From Macrotrachela quadricornifera (taxonomy: Eukaryota; Rotifera; Eurotatoria; Philodinida; Philodinidae), in assembly GCA_022393335.1 (NCBI GenBank), contig JAJEKB010020415.1:426814-490813 (forward strand): DNA of 64,000 bases, read 5' to 3'. This document shows positions 59,207-64,000 of the stretch, piece by piece; position 1 is the stretch's first letter; every line of letters begins with the position of its first letter. The translations under genes were made by a program, and so were the position numbers. The notes beneath the pieces were generated by a model that was given only the letters and a program-made list of their open reading frames with translations, was not told the origin of the DNA and ran no database searches.

Positions 59207-60034
59207 ACCTATTTTAATAATTTCTGATGAAGAATAACTTACAAAACATTTGATTGTATTTGTTTAATTTCAAAGATAATTCAAATCGATAAATAGCGGC
59301 ATCTTGATAAATTAATAAATCTGAATTGGTTATTTGATTTAATCTAATCTTTATTCTTTTCTTTTTTCTTAACTGACTTGTAAAGAAGAACAAAAGAATT
59401 AATAAAATCAAATGTCTTATCATCAACAATCATTAAATATTAAAGAAAATAAAACTCGTTTATCATCATTTGGTGAACGTTTACAATCATTAAGTGATAC
59501 ATTTTATTCAACAATTCTTGAAGAATCAAAAGATAAAAAATATGAAATAAAAAATGCTAAACAATTTGAAGATTTACAAACATCACAATATGAAAATTTT
59601 ACATTTGATCAATGTTCAATTAGTCAAATAACATCAAATGATAATTTCAGTTTTACTTTTCATTCAAATGATCAAACAAAAACTCAACAAAAATCTCAAA
59701 AACATCAAGTAAATTCACTTTATTTTTTCTAACTAAAATTTTTTCTTTTTTCTTTTAATAAGATAACGAGAGAAGTAAATCATTCATCAACACCATATTC
59801 AAATCGAAAAGAAAAAATAATAAAAAAAAAGAATGAAGATGAAACAATTGTTGTTGAAGAAAATCCTCCTTGTCAACCAATAATTATTGGTTATTATCCA
59901 GTTATTAGTTATCAACCAGTATCTCTTCCCCCAACAATTTATTTATCAAAAGAACAAATTCAATCACAATTAAATAATTATTCAACATTAACTAATGTTA
60001 CACCTATTAAAAAACTTTAATCTTCTTGACAAAC
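59207..60034 (+). repeat. Inverted duplication, arm B
   Basis: Reverse-oriented near-identical counterpart of 50838-51653. Differences are few (for example AAGATAACGAGAG here against AAGACAACAAGAG in arm A). It ends inside the last codons of the TPR gene on the other strand. Confidence 0.85.
59412..60020 (+). CDS. Unknown 184-aa protein, inverted-duplicate copy B
   Basis: Exons 59412-59708 and 59763-60020 (54-nt intron) give 184 aa. The 99 residues of exon 1 are the same as in copy A; exon 2 differs at a few residues near its start (ITRE for TTRE, KEKI for KENL). No domain is recognised; a polar, Ser/Gln/Asn-rich, probably disordered protein with a Pro/Tyr-rich patch. Its stop codon overlaps the end of the convergent TPR gene (stop at 60017) by 4 nt, so the two genes share their last bases on opposite strands. 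Confidence 0.7.
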
Positions 60035-61789
60035 AATAAATGCTTCTTCTAATTGAATAAATCTTGAATCATCTTTTGATATTTTATTATATTCAAATAT
60101 ATCTTTTGCTCGATTTAATAATGGAATAGCACGATAATTTAATTCTAAATCATGATAACATAATGCTACTTCCATAAGAGATTGACCAATTTCTATATGA
60201 TTTAATGGAAGAATTTTTTCTCGAATATTTAATGCTTTTAAATGATATTCTAATGATTGAGAATGTTTTCCTTTAAGACGATAAACATTTCCCATATTTG
60301 TATAAGTTGGAGTTAAATATAAATGATTATGTGATACTGATTTTAAATAAAGTCTTTCAGCTATTTCATAATGAATTAATGCACGACGATAAGATCGATT
60401 ATCTTTTAAAATTCCAGCTAAATTATTATGAAGATTAGCTAAATCTAAACAATTTTTAGGTGGAAGATGATCAATTAACATTGTATGATAAGAATATGCC
60501 TAAAAATAAATTCTTATTTTTTTAATTTATTTTGTTTTTTTTTAAATAAAATAAACCTGGTGAATATTTCCAATATTAAGTTTCCATAAAGCTAAACCCA
60601 TTTTAATTGGATTATGAGGTTCTAATGAATATTTTTCAATAGTATTATCAATCATTTGATGAATTTTAATATCAGTTTGTTGATCAATAGTTAATCGAAT
60701 AAATTTATCTTTAAAATAATCTAAACGAAAAACAGTCATTGGATAAAATATCATATCACCATGTTCATTTAATTGTGCATATAATTGAGATGTTTGTTCT
60801 TTAATATTTATTTCAATAATAATATCATTTGTTTGTGGATAATCAATCGTTGTAAAAAGAAATGTTTCAATAAGAATAAGATTATTTTTTGAAGATTTAG
60901 TAATATCTTTAAGAAAATTTTTTTGTGTAAAATAAACAATAATATTATTAAAAATAATATTTGGTTTTAATTCAATAATTTGATTATATAAATCTTTTAA
61001 ATAAAATCGATAAGCACAAAGAAATGAATAATCTTTTATTCTTAATGCTTTATTTAATGTTTGTAAGAGAAATTTATGTTCAAATGTTAACCACCATAAT
61101 GAATATTTTGAACGATAATTTTTTTGAAATGTTTCAATTAATTTTATTTGTTTTTTATCATTTCGATAAAAATTTTTTAATTGTTCAAATAATTTTTGTT
61201 TTTGTGTATTTATTGGTGAATTTATTTCATTAAGAAGTTGTAAAAAAAGAAAATGCCAAATAAATGATAAATCTTCATTTTCTTTTATTATTCTTATTTT
61301 AATTATATTATTATTCATTTGTTTAAGATCATTTTCTAATATTTCAATTAATGATGGAATATCTAAAAATGTTTTTGCATCTTTCCATTGATTTGTTAAT
61401 TCAGGTTGTCGAGTACAATGAATATAAATCATTTTTAATTGTTTATATTCAGTTTTTAATTGAATAAATGGTTTTGCTAATGTAGTTCGACCAATAATTA
61501 AAAAAATAAATTCATTTTTTATTGATTTTATATATTCAAGACATTTTTTTGAATCAGTAAATGATCGTGTAAATGCATTGATAGATTTTAAACGATAATC
61601 AATTGGATTTTCATCAAGCCATATAAGTATAGAATCTTCATAATTTATTTCATTATCATTATCTTCTATTTCTTCTTCTTCGTCTGAATCTTCAACTTCA
61701 ATAATTTTATCATTTTTTTGAAATTTTTTTTCATTATTTTCTATTTGTTGAAGAATAGGTGATGCTGGTTTGGTGGGTTGGCTACCCAT
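60017..61789 (-). CDS. Diverged ART-TPR protein, ART triad lost
   Basis: Exons 61789-60557 and 60499-60017 (57-nt intron) give 571 aa. An acidic N-terminal stretch (EVEDSDEEEEIEDNDNE) precedes the same N-terminal domain as in the gene at 47923 (ILIWLDENP, FLIIGRTTLAKPFIQL). The ART-like region follows, but the Arg position reads VYFT, the STS motif reads FTT and the ExE pair is gone, so transferase activity is not expected. Three or four TPRs end the protein (LANLHNNLAGILKDNRSYRR, TYTNMGNVYRLKGKHSQSLE). It is a likely pseudoenzyme or binding protein. Its 3' end overlaps copy B of the 184-aa gene. Confidence 0.82.
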
Positions 61790-62259
61790 TTATTTCGTTT
61801 TTCTTTATATTAATACCATTACAATACTCACATTCAAATTTTCTTTTTTATTTCTTATGAAATAATTCAGTTTTAAATGGAATTTTTTTTAACTCTCATC
61901 TTTTTCACATTGTGAATTGATATAAAAGAACGACTGTTTTTTTTACTCGATTGTTTAGAAATGAAAATAGAATAGTGTTCAGTTTGTTCACTTATTTCAA
62001 AGATGACAGGATCGCTACTACGATAATTCAAATTATGATTATAACTAAAATAAAAGATTTTAATTTTAGCTTCTTTGCTATTTACTAAGTTTAGTGGAGC
62101 TAGAAATGGTATTTATGGATTTTGAGGAGATTATAAAATTATTCAAAATAGCTTTTTTCCACACTGTATAGATCTTTTTTTTTCATTTTTATTGTTTAAA
62201 ATAAGAACAACATTAAATCAACTGTTTCTTGATTACAAAGAAATTTTATAAAAAAAAAA
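61790..62259. other. Intergenic, nothing recognised
   Basis: AT-rich spacer upstream of the diverged ART-TPR gene and downstream of the GTPase gene; no gene seen. Confidence 0.4.
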
Positions 62260-63177
62260 TCAATGCAGTTCATGTTTGATTTCATTGATTGTCTCATCAT
62301 CAACACCAAGCGTTTTTAAGTAATGAAGAAAAGCCGAAAATTGATCAGTGACAAATTTCAACAGATTAAACCCTAAAAAGTCGCATACTACATTCCACAT
62401 TCGTTTAAATAAGTTCATATCAGGTTTAATCGGTTCTGGATTTTCAAGCATATGTTCTATAATTGTATTCCAAACAGTTGTTTGTGTTTCTTCTCGTAAT
62501 GGTATCATTTGTTCCATAAATCGTCCACCTTCTATCGCAGTACCACATACTATACCAGCGAAATTATAGGGTGCTAGTGCATCTTTATTTGCAGGATCAT
62601 CAATCCATTTTGACATAGGTTCATCTTGCTCACAATGACTAACAAAAAGAATAGCCGGTGTCTTACCTTTGAGCATTGTTTGGGCAAATAACATATGATT
62701 CTTTTCAAATGAATCGGTAAGACGACCTTTTGGCATAACAAATAATACACAATTAAATCCTCGTTTGTTTCCTTTAATAAATTTGATCAATTTCTTCAAA
62801 GCCTCTTTTTGTGCAACCCGTCCTTTTGAAGCTTCATTTAAACCAACTGTATCAATTAGTTCATATATTTCATCATTGTAAATTGCTTGATGACTTTCAT
62901 ATTTGAATGTGCAACCTACCGCACCATCACTTACATCGGCTACAGCTTTTGCAGCTAAAAGATTGATCAAACTGCTCTTACCGGCACCAGTTTCACCAAT
63001 AACTAAGACACGATTAACTGAACCTTTCCTTTGAACTTGAGCCCGTAATATATCTAACATTAGAGTTTTGTTTAAATATCGTTCATATATAGTCGTCGGA
63101 TTCGTTTCTGATTCCAGGCCGAGTTCTTCAGCAATTGTACGTAAGAATTGATTTTCCAATTGATTATTCGAAGCCAT
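62260..63177 (-). CDS. AIG1/GIMAP-like GTPase, 305 aa
   Basis: Single exon, ATG at 63177. G1 is GETGAGKSS (61-69), a G2 Thr lies in GCT (90), and G3 is DTVGL (109-113). The G4 position reads SHCEQD (180-185), the form used by AIG1-like proteins rather than NKxD. The C-terminal third carries a hydrophobic, amphipathic stretch (MWNVVCDFLGFNLLKFV) that may bind membrane. The family is involved in membrane-associated or immune-type responses in plants and animals; in rotifers the role is unknown. The P-loop is intact, so GTP binding is expected. No intron; base composition is somewhat less AT-rich than the neighbours. Confidence 0.83.
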   Translation of the reverse strand: MASNNQLENQFLRTIAEELGLESETNPTTIYERYLNKTLMLDILRAQVQRKGSVNRVLVIGETGAGKSSLINLLAAKAVADVSDGAVGCTFKYESHQAIYNDEIYELIDTVGLNEASKGRVAQKEALKKLIKFIKGNKRGFNCVLFVMPKGRLTDSFEKNHMLFAQTMLKGKTPAILFVSHCEQDEPMSKWIDDPANKDALAPYNFAGIVCGTAIEGGRFMEQMIPLREETQTTVWNTIIEHMLENPEPIKPDMNLFKRMWNVVCDFLGFNLLKFVTDQFSAFLHYLKTLGVDDETINEIKHELH

Positions 63178-64000
63178 AGTTAAGAAACGTGTGCTTTTGC
63201 GTTATATAATATTCTGAAATTAAATATTGATTTATAATGCTATTATTAACAGGCGATTAATCTTACAGATTCATACGATGCCTTATGTTAGTTTCCAGGA
63301 AAGTTTTCTTCAAAAAGGGGAAAAAACTTCCAAGAAGAAAAAAATTTTCGAAATGAGAAAATTTTCTAGAAACAGAATAAGACTGGATAGAAACACACAC
63401 AGGACGTATCTCGACGGTTAGAGGGAAAGGACGAAGGCGTGTGAAAGCACACACAGAACAATCGTCTTCGTGAGAAGCGTTGGCTGAAAAAGCATAAGTC
63501 ACAATTTGTATAAGTTTAGAGAGAGGAGAAGGAGAATATAGCAGTGGGTTATTCGACCAATCAACTGGGAAATTATTCCATTTTCAATAGAAATGGATCA
63601 TTCTCGTATAATTCTATATAAACAGCAGCAATGGACAATATATAAACATATAGAGACATGAAACGAAAGAACAAGAAGAGAAAACGATATGTATATAAAC
63701 TACAATTCGATACTGTACGTATACACTAATTCAAGAGGAAATGGTTTTTCTTCAACTGAGAAATCGTTTTTTACCCAGGTGAAATTGTTTCTTTTAAAGC
63801 GAAATGGTTCAATAAGAAAACCAAAGAATCAAAATAGAAAAAAAATTTCACTCAGCATTTTAACCATTTCTGCTTAAAAAACCGACTTCTACCTAAACAT
63901 AACTCTAAGCTGAAGCAAAAAAAAGTATGCATTTCTCTCTCTATATTTTCCATTTCTGCTTGTAAATCGAGAAATGGATCTTTGAATTTTAACCATCTCT
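63178..64000. other. Intergenic; inverted AGAAATGG/CCATTTCT motifs at the window end
   Basis: No gene is supported. From about 63735 to the end, GAAATGGTT/GAGAAATGG and AACCATTTCTGC recur in both orientations, perhaps the edge of a repeat that continues outside. Confidence 0.4.

Overview
The window looks like nuclear DNA of a bdelloid rotifer (Adineta/Rotaria type). The reasons are an AT-rich background, GT-AG introns mostly 50-75 nt long, ADP-ribosyltransferase plus TPR proteins, divergent rhodopsin-like receptors in near-identical copies, inverted gene duplications, and isolated intronless genes of higher GC that look acquired. The assignment is an inference from gene content and architecture; no database was searched. 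Many coding regions are split by short introns. The exon joins given here were worked out by hand from splice sites, and every join listed keeps the reading frame.

Left third (1-24.8 kb): repeat-rich, accessory-type DNA. It holds a decayed inverted repeat (355-1440), an intronless secreted adenosine deaminase (2419-4017), two fold-back repeats (4165-5067, 5574-7020), and a directly repeated ~2.5 kb segment (7023-9685 and 14536-24785) carrying near-identical seven-helix receptors. Copy 1 holds a 198-bp hAT MITE. Copy 2 was split by an apparently complete 6.8-kb CACTA-like transposon (14579-21416; tnp2-like transposase plus a coiled-coil/possible BEN protein) and by a 972-bp TA-flanked fold-back element. 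Comparing the copies gives the empty site for each insertion. A 4.7-kb fold-back array of ~160-bp repeats lies between the copies.

Middle (25.5-35.8 kb): one ZMYM1-like hAT transposon with 12-bp inverted ends and a perfect 8-bp target duplication. Its transposase is broken, a 1.5-kb intron holds a ~121-bp tandem array, and a full-length Jockey-like LINE with a 13-bp target duplication is inserted in it. An assembly gap of 10 N lies in a 52-bp tandem repeat.

Right half (36-64 kb): conserved host genes come first: TRIP13/PCH2 (-), an aminergic-type GPCR (-), LRRC47 (+) and an RNFT-type RING membrane protein (+). Then comes an inverted arrangement: an ART-TPR gene (+) and a small unknown gene (-), a 7.6-kb spacer, then a second copy of the small gene (+) and a diverged ART-TPR gene that has lost the ART catalytic residues (-). 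The spacer holds a tRNA-like sequence, a GC-richer intronless secreted protein, a second TA-flanked fold-back element (973 bp) and a small secreted cysteine-rich SH3-like peptide gene. An AIG1-like GTPase gene (-) closes the window.

The host genes do not form one pathway. What ties the window together is repeated insertion and duplication, with five insertions datable by target duplications or empty sites.
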